DNA of 64,000 nucleotides from Natrinema salinisoli (GTDB lineage Archaea > Halobacteriota > Halobacteria > Halobacteriales > Natrialbaceae), in the NCBI RefSeq assembly GCF_020405205.1, contig NZ_CP084469.1, forward strand, positions 124,001 to 188,000, written 5' to 3'. The position numbers and the translations under genes are program-made. The notes beneath the pieces are model-generated. The model did no database searches. It saw only the letters and a program-made list of their open reading frames with translations, and had not been told where the DNA came from. Within the stretch, counting starts at the first letter, position 1. Each line of letters starts with the position of its first letter. This document shows, in pieces, positions 41,807 through 50,022 of the stretch.

Positions 41807-41987
41807 CGCTACCACCCTCGAACCGCGACAGAATCGCATCGACAAATCGCATCAGGTGCTTCACCGCGATCCCAAACGAGATAACAGTCGCCACCAGCAA
41901 CAGCATCGGGACGATAAACCAGGCGAACAGCCCCAAGACAAACTCTTCATCGTACTCTTCTAACAGTTCCGGCGTCGGCTCACTCAC
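41799..41987 (-). CDS. Small membrane protein
   Basis: A 62-residue protein, GTG AGT GAG at 41987, with one or two hydrophobic helices (LGLFAWFIVPMLLLVATVIS). Ends RFEGGSGG, whose last codons carry GAGGGTGGT, the start module of the next gene. Function unknown. Confidence 0.5.
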   Translation of the reverse strand: MSEPTPELLEEYDEEFVLGLFAWFIVPMLLLVATVISFGIAVKHLMRFVDAILSRFEGGSGG

Positions 41988-42186
41988 CACAACCACCCTC
42001 GTCAGGACCAATATCGCTGTGCATCTCCCGGACCGATTCCGGAACCTCGGATTCATCGACCTCAACCTTCTCGTCGGCAATGATCCGCTCAGGATGGCCG
42101 TCAACTTCCTCCCACTCCGTCACCCTGTACCAGTTCCCGGTCAACGGACTCTTCCCGTACCGTACATCCTCACTCAGCGATATCAC
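41980..42186 (-). CDS. Hypothetical protein
   Basis: A 68-residue protein from GTG at 42186 in GAGGGTGATATCGCTGAGTGAG; an in-frame CTG AGT GAG lies three codons later. It reads YGKSPLTGNWYRVTEWEEVD and ends PDEGGCGE. Beta-rich; function unknown. Confidence 0.5.
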   Translation of the reverse strand: MISLSEDVRYGKSPLTGNWYRVTEWEEVDGHPERIIADEKVEVDESEVPESVREMHSDIGPDEGGCGE

Positions 42187-42790
42187 CCTCTGTAACCGGC
42201 TCAAAACCGCCGATCTTCTCTTCCTCCGTACGTTCAAACGTCACCTCGTACAGCGTGACCTCACCGTCCCGGCACTCTACGCGATACAGTGTGGCTTCGT
42301 CGTCACCGTCACGGTCCATCGCATCTATCCGCTGGAACTCATGCTCGATCGAACTATGCCACACGACAAATGGTTCAGTGCACTTGCTAACCGCGGACCA
42401 GAATCGGAAAAACTCACTCTGTGACGTCCCGTACGCCAGGCCAAACCGCTCAACATTGTAATTATACCCGATCGGCCCTGTCCGGTAGTCCTCATGACTT
42501 TCGATTATCTTGGTCAGATTCTGCTTATCCGGGTTATGGTCTAACGCGAATGCATCCGATGGCTTCCACGTCTTGAATCCCTTCAAAACGTCGTATTCCC
42601 GTATCGGATACTCACTGTAATCCTTCTCCCGGTCAGTGACGATGTTCTTCCGGAACGCGCTCTCTGACATATCGATTCGGTCGTACAACGATTCGAACTC
42701 CTCCTTCTCCAGAATTTTCGGCGGTCGATCACCGACATTACCATCCTCCGTCAGCCGATACAGCTGCGAATACGCTGCCGTGAAACTCAG
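42170..42790 (-). CDS. Hypothetical protein with apparent CTG start
   Basis: The frame from CTG at 42790 (overlapping the upstream TGA as CTGA, five bases after GAGGGTGAT) to 42170 gives 206 residues. TTG at 42688 is the first conventional start but would cut the region (KEEFESLYDRIDMSES) that aligns with the paralogue at 41327. No ATG or GTG exists in frame between the upstream in-frame TGA and 42688. The DMSESAFRK motif precedes a domain with YPIREYDVLKGFKTWKPSDA and a beta-rich end. Function unknown; the CTG start is inference. Confidence 0.5.
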   Translation of the reverse strand: MSFTAAYSQLYRLTEDGNVGDRPPKILEKEEFESLYDRIDMSESAFRKNIVTDREKDYSEYPIREYDVLKGFKTWKPSDAFALDHNPDKQNLTKIIESHEDYRTGPIGYNYNVERFGLAYGTSQSEFFRFWSAVSKCTEPFVVWHSSIEHEFQRIDAMDRDGDDEATLYRVECRDGEVTLYEVTFERTEEEKIGGFEPVTEGDIAE

Positions 42791-43197
42791 TGCGTATCAC
42801 CCTCGTCCTCAACGTATTCCGCGAACTCCTCGAACATGGAAAACGCCTCACGGACACTCCGGCCGTTCTCATCGTCGTAACAGGCAATCGTATACCGTTG
42901 CCCGGTATTCGCATCAGGATACCCGGCACGGTACCCCTGATCCTCGCAGAACGCGTCCACCGTCTCATCGTCAAGTGAGGCCGCGACCACCTGTTCCGTG
43001 ACCGTCCCATCCGGCACCTGCACAGCGGATGCTGTACTGTCCACTGGAGCATCGTCTACCGCAGTACCGCTATCTCCGAAGATAACGGTAATCCCGATAA
43101 TGAACGCGGCACCAAGCAGAAACGCGATACACAGATACGGAACCATCTCCTCCGCACTATACCCATCCTCCCGCCACGGCTTCTGATCAGTAATCAG
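42787..43197 (-). CDS. Single-pass membrane protein, CTG or ATG start
   Basis: From ATG at 43146 the product (119 residues) starts with a membrane helix (MVPYLCIAFLLGAAFIIGIT) and has an extracellular-type domain with EDQGYRAGYPDANTGQRYTI. The frame continues upstream as KPWREDGYSAEE to CTG 43197. That CTG overlaps the previous stop (CTGA) two bases after GAGGGTGAT. The 136-residue CTG version gives a normal cytoplasmic N-tail. Confidence 0.5.
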   Translation of the reverse strand: MITDQKPWREDGYSAEEMVPYLCIAFLLGAAFIIGITVIFGDSGTAVDDAPVDSTASAVQVPDGTVTEQVVAASLDDETVDAFCEDQGYRAGYPDANTGQRYTIACYDDENGRSVREAFSMFEEFAEYVEDEGDTH

Positions 43198-43535
43198 GTA
43201 TCACCCTCTTGCTCGAGTTCCTCAGCGAACTTCCTGCCTTCCTCGGCCAGTTCCTCGGCACCTTCCATGTAGACCTCCTGCAGTTCGTCTTGGTCACGGA
43301 TCACTGCCACCTCGTCATCCACGAACTCGTCGACAACCGCTTCCTCCACCCGGTCAACAATAGCATCGTCCAGATCCGTCCGGCGAACAGCACCGATCAC
43401 AAGCTCCGCCCAGTCATGATAATGAACAGGACCGAGCCCGTAGAACATGATCTCATCCCCCGTATCGATAACGTACTGCTCCGTTTTCTCCCCTTCAGCG
43501 TACCGCCGCGGCCATCCTATCCGCATATAGCTCAC
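43194..43535 (-). CDS. Acidic hypothetical protein
   Basis: A 113-residue protein from GTG at 43535, four bases after GGAGGGTGAT. It has an N-terminal beta segment (MRIGWPRRYAEGEKTEQYVI) and then acidic helices (EAVVDEFVDDEVAVIRDQDE). Ends EQEGDT, the module for the next gene. Function unknown. Confidence 0.5.
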   Translation of the reverse strand: MSYMRIGWPRRYAEGEKTEQYVIDTGDEIMFYGLGPVHYHDWAELVIGAVRRTDLDDAIVDRVEEAVVDEFVDDEVAVIRDQDELQEVYMEGAEELAEEGRKFAEELEQEGDT

Positions 43536-43699
43536 GAGTCATCACCCTCCTTCTCAACATCCTTTACTTCCAGTGTCACGATATCGCCATCCTCGATATC
43601 CTCTTCCTGGACGATATGCTGCCAGATCGTTGCCTCGATCGTCCCATCCGCATTGGCTTCCCGCGCCGTCGTCTCGAACTCCGTCCCCACTCTCCCCAC
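43532..43699 (-). CDS. Small beta-rich protein (55 aa), first gene of the 43.7-37.5 kb operon
   Basis: GTG at 43699 to TGA at 43532. The product reads MGRVGTEFETTAREANADGT, then IEATIWQHIVQEEDIEDGDI and VTLEVKDVEKEGDDS. It resembles an AbrB/OB-like mini-domain. It lies directly behind a 17-bp palindrome and a TATA-like element, so it heads the operon and could be its regulator. Its tail codes for the GAGGGTGAT junction. Confidence 0.55.
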   Translation of the reverse strand: MGRVGTEFETTAREANADGTIEATIWQHIVQEEDIEDGDIVTLEVKDVEKEGDDS

Positions 43700-43768
43700 C
43701 TGCTATACTATAGCAGATTTCCACTTTTTTAACAGTAATCCACAGTCCGAACACTCCGAACGTTCGGA
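43700..43768 (-). promoter_or_regulatory. Promoter with two palindromes ahead of the small-gene operon
   Basis: A perfect 17-bp palindrome CTGCTATACTATAGCAG (43700-43716) abuts the GTG start. A TTAAAAAAG TATA-like box is at about 43724-43733 (minus strand), and TCCGAACGTTCGGA is at 43755-43768. The first palindrome overlaps the expected transcription start and should act as a repressor site. The second lies upstream of the TATA box. Confidence 0.55.
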
Positions 43769-43980
43769 CCCCCTCAGCCGCCAGTGCGAAATCTCCGATT
43801 GAGTACCCCATGGTGCCGCAGAAACTCCGCGGCACCCCACACCACGGATCGACCCACACACAAGTCGATCCCCGCGTTGCTCGAGGCAACCACCCACCAG
43901 CACACTCGAGCAACCCCTCAATCAAGCAATGTATCCATTGCGCCGCGCCACCCCGCATCGGCAACCACCGTCCCGATCAT

Positions 43981-44070
43981 CCTCCTTCTCCTCTTCCCCT
44001 CTCCATTCTTTCATTCCCATTCCTTCTCCTCTTCTTCTTTCCCCCTATTCCTCTCCACCTCCTTCTTATT
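43981..44070. other. Homopyrimidine tract in the 43769-44298 intergenic region
   Basis: Ninety bases of the plus strand contain no G and only six A; the rest are C and T. The region around it (43769-44298) has no supportable gene on either strand. It lies between the operon promoter and the end of the ATPase gene. Such tracts can form triplex DNA, act as origin or packaging-type sites, or give a purine-rich 3' RNA tail to the ATPase transcript. An inverted repeat GTTCTCACCCTGAGAAC (44245-44261) follows close to the ATPase stop and could be a terminator or operator. Confidence 0.45.
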
Positions 44071-44298
44071 GGATGCTGCAAGAATATCGAGGCAGCATTA
44101 GAGGATCGATAGTCAATTCTGGTGCCGTGAGACAGGAGAACAATAAGGTCAGCAAAGAACAACGGCCGCAGAGAATTTTAGAAATATTCTCCGCGAATCT
44201 CAGGGCTCTATCCCCGGATCAGGAACAGCAGGATATCGCTTTTCGTTCTCACCCTGAGAACAATTGATCCCGGGCCAGTTCCACGTTAAACTGTCAGT

Positions 44299-46362
44299 TC
44301 AGACGTACTCGGATGCCGGGACGAATTCTATCTGGTCCGGCACTCCACCAAACTCGTCTTCTACCGCCGATCGTATCTGATCCATGACACCGTCCTCGAG
44401 GTACACCACCTCCACTCGGTCCACCCCGTAATCGAGACATTTCCGGATGTTCTCCAGTTCGTGCCACGCCGACCGTGCGACCTCGACCGCTATCGACACA
44501 ACACCGCGCTCGACATAGACATCGATCGACTCACTCCCCACCGCGTGCTCGATCTCCACGTCAAACCCGTCGGATTCGTAAAACTCCTTAATCTGATGTT
44601 GCCAGTACCGGTGCTCGACCCCACGCCTCCCAGTCTCCGGTACATCGTACCCACGGTCCTCGAGAACAGTACGGCCCTTCTCGGTCAACTCCAGTAGCGT
44701 CGGATTCTTCCCGCGCTTTCCGTTCCGCACCGTCTCCTCACTTACCAAGTCTAGAGCCACCAATTCTTCTTTCGCCGCCGTCCCTTTCTTCGACCCGACA
44801 CCGATCACGTCGTACCGCTCTGAGACGGACAGGAACGGCTCCTCCACGATACTGATCAGCAGGGCTTCCGCTACCGCGTCCGGTCCGTCATCGTCACCGT
44901 CACCAGCATTTTCGTCCTGCTCTATCGGTTCGTCACCACTCGAGTCTTCCCCGACTTCACTCTGGAACAGCGACGGCTGCATCCGCTCTGCACAGTCCAG
45001 TCTGTCGAGTTCCGACCGCATCCGCTCCCTAATCTCTGTCTCGGTCACCGACTTCTCCAGCTGGTAATCCGGTAACTCGACCGGCACCGGGCCGCGGTCC
45101 GCCACGGTCAACAGTGCTTCTCCCTTCTCCAACGTCCGCGTATACTCCGTCTCCTCCGCATCCAACCCAAACGTCCGCTGCATCTCCTCCGTATCCTTCC
45201 CCGAACCGAGGGACATCCACAGCTTCGCGTTCGTATTCGCTTTCAGCGAGTCCGACAACTTACTCGGTTCGTGATCGGCTACGATCAATGCCTCACCGAA
45301 TTCCCGGACCTGCCCCATCAACGTGGATATCGGCGGATTCGGCGAATCACTGTCTCGCTCCCGGTTCACGTCGAACACGTGCTTGGCCTCGTCGAACAGG
45401 ACAACGTGCCGCAACCCCTGCCGATGCCCCTGCGCCTCCCGGTAATAGAAGATCCACGTCAACAACGCTTCCACCACGAACACCTGCACGTCCTCGATCG
45501 GCTCCTGCAACTCGACCACCACGTTCCGCTCGAGAAACTCCTCAAACGGATAGCTCTGACTGCAGTCGAACACCTCGCCGGAGAACCCGGTCATCCCGGT
45601 CAACCGGTTATCCAGACGTTCCTTGTACCGGTACCGTGGCGAGGCGTACGGGATCTCATCGGCCCGTACCAGCTCTAAGAGTTCGTACAGCGACGGCCAC
45701 TCACCAGCATCAGTATCGTAGAACCCGTACAGTTCACGGAGCTTTCGGATGAAGTAGCCGCGTGACGCCTTCCACAATCCCATCGCGTGCGTCCACGTAT
45801 CCGCCATGACCTCCGCCCACCGCGCCACAGAGACATCGGGCGGCGGCTGCAACGGATTAAATTTGAGATCCCGCCAGTTCACCACGAGCAGGTCACGGTG
45901 TCCGGCCAGATGCCGGTAATCGTTCTTGAAATCGAACACCAAGAACGGCAGATCCATCCCGGCGCACTCGTCCATCAGATTGTAGAACAGGGTCGTCTTC
46001 CCCGCACCGGTCCGACCCACAATCAGCATGTGCTCGTTCAACTGCTCCCGAGTCAACCCGACCGGCTGCCCCTCCGGGTTCGTCCCGATCCGGAAATCCC
46101 CATCATACGACTCGAACGGGTACTCCCAGTCATAGTACGTATCCCGGCTCTCGATCTCCTCGACCTGCGGCCGATACATCTCCACAAAGCTGTCGTGCGC
46201 GTCCCGATCCATCGCCGCCATCGAAAGGATCTGCTTGATCTTCTCTGCGGACAGGCCGACCAGTTCCAGCATCTCCCGCAACTCCGCGAGCTCCTCCCGG
46301 GACGGCGTATCCTCGTCGTTGCCGATCCATGCCATACCCGGCGGTACGGCAGTGATCTGCAT
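44299..46362 (-). CDS. HerA/TraG-type ATPase with C-terminal winged helix and nuclease-like domain
   Basis: The 687-residue protein has a Walker A at HMLIVGRTGAGKTTLFYNL (about 110-128). FLVFDFKNDYRHL follows, and VVLFDEAKHVFDV is the Walker B region. AEALIVADHEPSKLSDSLKA-like text (actual FGEALIVADHEPSKL) corresponds to the sensor region of VirD4/TraG/HerA pumps. The second part contains a winged-helix segment (GTAAKEELVALDLVSEETV). The end (FDVEIEHAVGSESIDVYVE, then VVSIAVEVARS) resembles a restriction-nuclease fold with partly degraded catalytic residues. ATG at 46362 is used. A role in DNA transfer, packaging or segregation is likely. Confidence 0.75.
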   Translation of the reverse strand: MQITAVPPGMAWIGNDEDTPSREELAELREMLELVGLSAEKIKQILSMAAMDRDAHDSFVEMYRPQVEEIESRDTYYDWEYPFESYDGDFRIGTNPEGQPVGLTREQLNEHMLIVGRTGAGKTTLFYNLMDECAGMDLPFLVFDFKNDYRHLAGHRDLLVVNWRDLKFNPLQPPPDVSVARWAEVMADTWTHAMGLWKASRGYFIRKLRELYGFYDTDAGEWPSLYELLELVRADEIPYASPRYRYKERLDNRLTGMTGFSGEVFDCSQSYPFEEFLERNVVVELQEPIEDVQVFVVEALLTWIFYYREAQGHRQGLRHVVLFDEAKHVFDVNRERDSDSPNPPISTLMGQVREFGEALIVADHEPSKLSDSLKANTNAKLWMSLGSGKDTEEMQRTFGLDAEETEYTRTLEKGEALLTVADRGPVPVELPDYQLEKSVTETEIRERMRSELDRLDCAERMQPSLFQSEVGEDSSGDEPIEQDENAGDGDDDGPDAVAEALLISIVEEPFLSVSERYDVIGVGSKKGTAAKEELVALDLVSEETVRNGKRGKNPTLLELTEKGRTVLEDRGYDVPETGRRGVEHRYWQHQIKEFYESDGFDVEIEHAVGSESIDVYVERGVVSIAVEVARSAWHELENIRKCLDYGVDRVEVVYLEDGVMDQIRSAVEDEFGGVPDQIEFVPASEYV

Positions 46363-46414
46363 ACTCGGACTGCGGCGGACCACGGATCCGTGGAATCACC
46401 ACGGCCGTGGCATC

Positions 46415-47428
46415 TCAGATGTTGTCGAGGTACTGCCGTCGCTGCTCCATCTTCTCCCGCTTGGTCCGACGATCATAGTGTTCGTCGATCACTCCTTCGG
46501 ACACGTTCGCCCGGTTGCTCACGGCCTTGGTCGGCCACTCCTGATTAAGCGCGTACGTGATCCCGCCACGCCGCAGTGCATGGGGACTCACGCTTGAGGG
46601 ACACTCGTACGGATGCTCGTGATCGAGCGCCGAACAGGTATCCTGGTCGCGGTCATGCGGACAGTTCCCGGTGACGATGCAGGGTCGAGTGAACCGGTAG
46701 CAGTCACCGCGCAGCGTCCCCTTATGGGCGCGGCCCTGCCGTGTTGCCAGTAACGGTTCGCGGCCGTACTCGTCGGTGACATCCGGACGACGCGTCTCGA
46801 TCCAGTCGTCAAGCAGTGCACAGAGGTCGTCGGAGATTGCGACCAGCCGCTCACCCTTCGCTTGGTTCTTGATCGGGGTGCCCGTGTCCGGCTGGTGATG
46901 GATTTCCAAGAGTTGCTCGTCCGGGTCGTAGTCATCCACATCGAGCGCGTGTGCTGCCCCGACGCGCATCATCGTATGCCACAACAGGCTCAGCAAGACG
47001 TGGGGCCGTGACGCGTACTCGTACTTCTCAAGGTAGTCCAGGATCTCGTCTGCCCGGTCCTGTTCCAGCATCACGTCACGGACGTTGTCCTTCCCCGTCA
47101 GCAGTGGTGATCGGACCTTGACGTGCAGATCTTCTTCCGCGGCGTCGATCGACTCGAGGTACTTCACGAACACGCGGACGGTATCCATCTGCGTCTTCTC
47201 GGAGGCCGGTGACAGGTCACCGTCTTCGCGGCGCCACATCCGGTATTCCTGCATCTTCCGGCCGGTCAAGTCGTTCAGGTTGTCGATACCCTGTTCGTTG
47301 CACCAGCGCACGAAATGGCCGAGACGGGAGCTGTGGGAGTACAGTGTTGCTTGCGTGACCTCGGTATCGCGGTCGGTCAGGTACAGGTCCAGTGCGGTTT
47401 CCGGGTCGATGGGTTCCAAGTTCTCCAT
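46415..47428 (-). CDS. int: Tyrosine recombinase (integrase)
   Basis: The 337-residue protein shows the N-terminal SAM-like core-binding domain (TLYSHSSRLGHFVRWCNEQG). The catalytic domain reads LWHTMMRVGAAHALDVDDYD (first Arg), SPHALRRGGITYAL (HxxR) and EHYDRRTKR (Tyr). It has an insert with a Cys/His cluster (CPHDRDQDTCSALDHEHPYEC), as in many haloarchaeal integrases. The ATG at 47428 is used. It lies next to the att-like sequence and probably moves the element in and out of a tRNA gene. Confidence 0.85.
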   Translation of the reverse strand: MENLEPIDPETALDLYLTDRDTEVTQATLYSHSSRLGHFVRWCNEQGIDNLNDLTGRKMQEYRMWRREDGDLSPASEKTQMDTVRVFVKYLESIDAAEEDLHVKVRSPLLTGKDNVRDVMLEQDRADEILDYLEKYEYASRPHVLLSLLWHTMMRVGAAHALDVDDYDPDEQLLEIHHQPDTGTPIKNQAKGERLVAISDDLCALLDDWIETRRPDVTDEYGREPLLATRQGRAHKGTLRGDCYRFTRPCIVTGNCPHDRDQDTCSALDHEHPYECPSSVSPHALRRGGITYALNQEWPTKAVSNRANVSEGVIDEHYDRRTKREKMEQRRQYLDNI

Positions 47429-47636
47429 GGGTTGACACACGGAACCAGGGTGGAGAACAGACCTGCGGTGACCGGACGTAACCCGGCGATTCTACGCTCA
47501 GAAAGTGGATTCGTTCGAGGCGCGTCCGCAAGCCTGCAGCGCCCATGTTTCTGTCGCGAACAAATTCGTGAGCGACAGATACCGGATCGCGAAGGATTTG
47601 ACATAGACGGCGGCGAGCGAAGCGAGCCGACGGCGT

Positions 47637-47658
47637 GGTTCAAATCCTGTCGCGCTCA
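47637..47658 (+). other. Putative attR: tRNA 3'-end-like sequence
   Basis: The plus strand contains GGTTCAAATCCTGTCGCGCT followed by CA, matching a T-loop (TTCAAAT), its 3' stem and a 7-base acceptor strand ending in A. The sequence upstream does not pair with it, so only the 3' end of a tRNA is present. This is the expected outcome when an element integrates into a tRNA gene and the intact tRNA lies at the far end. The integrase starts about 210 bases away. The rest of 47429-47839 holds no supportable gene. Confidence 0.5.
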
Positions 47659-47839
47659 TCCACATCCTGCCCGGTTCTGGACTACTTGCAACCCTCTCGA
47701 GTCCCGTTCCCTGCCGTGGGCAAGGGGCTGGTACCACTTCTCTGAGATGCGCCGTCGACTGACGTCCAGATACTGTCGTTCTCTGGCTTCCGTCATGTCA
47801 GAGCAGCCGATCGCCTACTCTCTGTCCAGTATAGACAGG

Positions 47840-49795
47840 TCACGCGTCTAACTCGGATTCAGCCGGAACCGTGAACGAAACCGTTGCCCCGTCGCCGGGC
47901 GCAGAGTCGATCCAGATATCGCCGCCGTGTCGCTCGACGATCCGGCGACAGAGCGCGAGACCGATCCCCGTCCCTTCGTACTCCTCGCGGCTGTGCAGTC
48001 GGTTGAAGACGGTGAAGACGCGGTCGTGATCCGCCGGATCGATTCCGATCCCCTCGTCCCGAACCGAGAGCACCCACTCGTCACCCTGCTGTTCGGCACT
48101 GACGCGGACGCGCGGCGGGTCGTCACCGCTGTACGTGATCGCGTTCGAGAGCAGGTTCTGGAACACCTGCCGTAGTTGGCTGGTGTCCCCCGCTACCTCT
48201 GGCAATTCCCCGGTCGTGATCTCGGCGTCGCTTTCGTCGACAGTGAGCTGCAGATCCGCCAGGGCGTCGTCGAACGCCGCGTTCAAATCGACCGGCTCGA
48301 ACGGATCGCCTCGAGACTCGACTCGGGAATACTCGAGCAGCGCGTCGATCATCGCGCGCATCCGCTCGGCGCCGTCGACGGCGAATTCGAGGAACGCTTC
48401 GCCGTCTTCGCCAAAGCAGTCACCGTACCGGCTCTCGAGCAACTGGAGATAGCTCGTGACCATCCGCAGGGGTTCCTGGAGATCGTGCGAGGCGGCGTAG
48501 GCGAACTGCTCCAGGCGCTCGTTGGATGCCTCGAGCTTTCGCTGGTAGTCCCGGCGTTCGGTGTCGTCCTGGACGACGACCATCCCGGCGAAGACGTCGC
48601 CTCTGGTATTCCCGACCGGTAGGGTGTGTGCGTGGAGGTGTCGATCGCCGAGTTCGACGTCGAACGAGGTCGCCTCGCCGTCGAGGGCGGCGCGGAAGTG
48701 TGGCTCGATGTCTTCGACGAGGTCGTCCGGGTGGAGTTCGAGGATGGTTTTTCCGATTCGGTTCTCCGGGTCGATACTGAGGGTATCCAGGAGCTGTCCG
48801 CCGACCGCGGTATATCGCAGGTCCCAATCGAACAGACCGACCGCCCCGTTCGGGAAGTTTTCGACGAGGGTTCGGTAGCGGCGCTCGCTCTCCTCGAGCT
48901 GTCGTTCGTACTCGTCGCGTTCGGTGACGTCCTGGGACATCCCCAATGCGGAGGAGATTTCGCCGTCGTCGTCGCGAATCGGGACGATTCGGATGTCGTA
49001 GACGCGATCGCCGGTTCTGACCTCGAACGTACTGGACTCCCCCTCCAGCGCGGCTTCGTAGCGAGGGACGAGTTCGTCGGCCAACTCCGGAGGGAGGCTC
49101 TGCACCCGCGAGTCCTCGACTTCCTCGATCGTCCGGCCGGCCACCTCGAGCGGGTCGCCGCCGACGGTCCGGTAGCGCAGGTTCTCGTCGACGAGGGCGA
49201 CGGCACCGTTCGGGAAGTGTTCGATCAGCGTCCGGTAACGGCGCTCGGACTCCTCGAGCTCGGTCTCCGTCTGGTCGTTCTCGATCGCGGTTCCGAGGAT
49301 GTTCGCGACGCTCTTCACGAAGGTCGCATCGTGGTCCGTGAACTCGCGATACGCGGTCGTGTGCGTTCCCAGTACTCCCCACGGGTTCTCGACGGATCCG
49401 ACGACGACGCTGATCCCGCTGACGACGTCGTGGCTGGTGAGCAACTCGGGTCCGGAAAAGCGGTCCTCGGTCCGGAGGTCGTCGACGATGACCGGCTCGT
49501 CCGTGACCAGGGTGTAGCCGGCCTGCGAGTCCAGAACGGTAGGTGCCGTCGCCGCGCCGACGAGTCCGTCGCGCCAGCCGACGCCCTGCCGGAGAATCAC
49601 CTCGTCACCGTCGGGGAGGAGTTCCAGGACTTTCGCGTACTCGTTGCCGAGGGTCTCCGCGACTGCGACCGAGGCGTCGCGCATCAACCCGTCGAGATCG
49701 TCGGTCTCGAGCGCCTGCTGCCCGAGTTCGGCGACGACCTCCTGCTGGCGAACCCGCCGGCGCAGTTCCGGCTCCGCCTCGGGAGTCGAGTCCAT
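47840..49795 (-). CDS. Sensor histidine kinase with GAF and two PAS domains
   Basis: The 651-residue protein lacks membrane helices and is cytoplasmic. A GAF domain (about 20-175) is followed by two PAS domains (about 190-300 and 310-430), then HisKA with FAYAASHDLQEPLRMV (phosphorylated His). A Bergerat ATPase domain (NAITYSGDDPPRVRVS, RDEGIGIDPAD, GTGIGLALCRRIVERHGG) ends the protein. It probably responds to redox, light or a small ligand through its PAS pockets. No response regulator is adjacent. It is GC-rich and typical host chromosome. ATG at 49795. Confidence 0.85.
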   Translation of the reverse strand: MDSTPEAEPELRRRVRQQEVVAELGQQALETDDLDGLMRDASVAVAETLGNEYAKVLELLPDGDEVILRQGVGWRDGLVGAATAPTVLDSQAGYTLVTDEPVIVDDLRTEDRFSGPELLTSHDVVSGISVVVGSVENPWGVLGTHTTAYREFTDHDATFVKSVANILGTAIENDQTETELEESERRYRTLIEHFPNGAVALVDENLRYRTVGGDPLEVAGRTIEEVEDSRVQSLPPELADELVPRYEAALEGESSTFEVRTGDRVYDIRIVPIRDDDGEISSALGMSQDVTERDEYERQLEESERRYRTLVENFPNGAVGLFDWDLRYTAVGGQLLDTLSIDPENRIGKTILELHPDDLVEDIEPHFRAALDGEATSFDVELGDRHLHAHTLPVGNTRGDVFAGMVVVQDDTERRDYQRKLEASNERLEQFAYAASHDLQEPLRMVTSYLQLLESRYGDCFGEDGEAFLEFAVDGAERMRAMIDALLEYSRVESRGDPFEPVDLNAAFDDALADLQLTVDESDAEITTGELPEVAGDTSQLRQVFQNLLSNAITYSGDDPPRVRVSAEQQGDEWVLSVRDEGIGIDPADHDRVFTVFNRLHSREEYEGTGIGLALCRRIVERHGGDIWIDSAPGDGATVSFTVPAESELDA

Positions 49796-50022
49796 TCTAG
49801 CGCTACTACCGGGTTCGACAGGTAAAGCGTTCCGTTTGAGTTTTAAAATAGACTATCGAACGATGTCTAGGTTACACAAACGTCTATATATTTCAGTTTT
49901 CGTTCTCAAACGTTCAGTTTCGGTGACTCACACGTCGAGTATCGAATGGAATTCGGTATCACGCTCGAGACGACTACTATCTCCATCGTGTTTTATCACA
50001 AATTGGCCTGTAGGAGACTCTC

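Noticed and set aside
42738-43052. Minus-strand frame beginning MLQWTVQHPLC
   Set aside because: Shadow of the membrane-protein gene in another frame; no ribosome-binding signal and a basic composition unlike the proteome.
45787-46548. Plus-strand frame of 253 codons opposite the transfer ATPase
   Set aside because: Repetitive Arg/His/Pro-rich translation without domain structure; the opposite strand encodes the ATPase.
47500-47740. Full tRNA gene or protein gene over the att region
   Set aside because: Only the 3' end matches a tRNA; the protein-like frames there are antisense artefacts of the tRNA end.
48626-49825. Long plus-strand open frame opposite the histidine kinase
   Set aside because: It is an antisense shadow caused by GC-rich codon bias. 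The minus-strand frame carries all kinase motifs.
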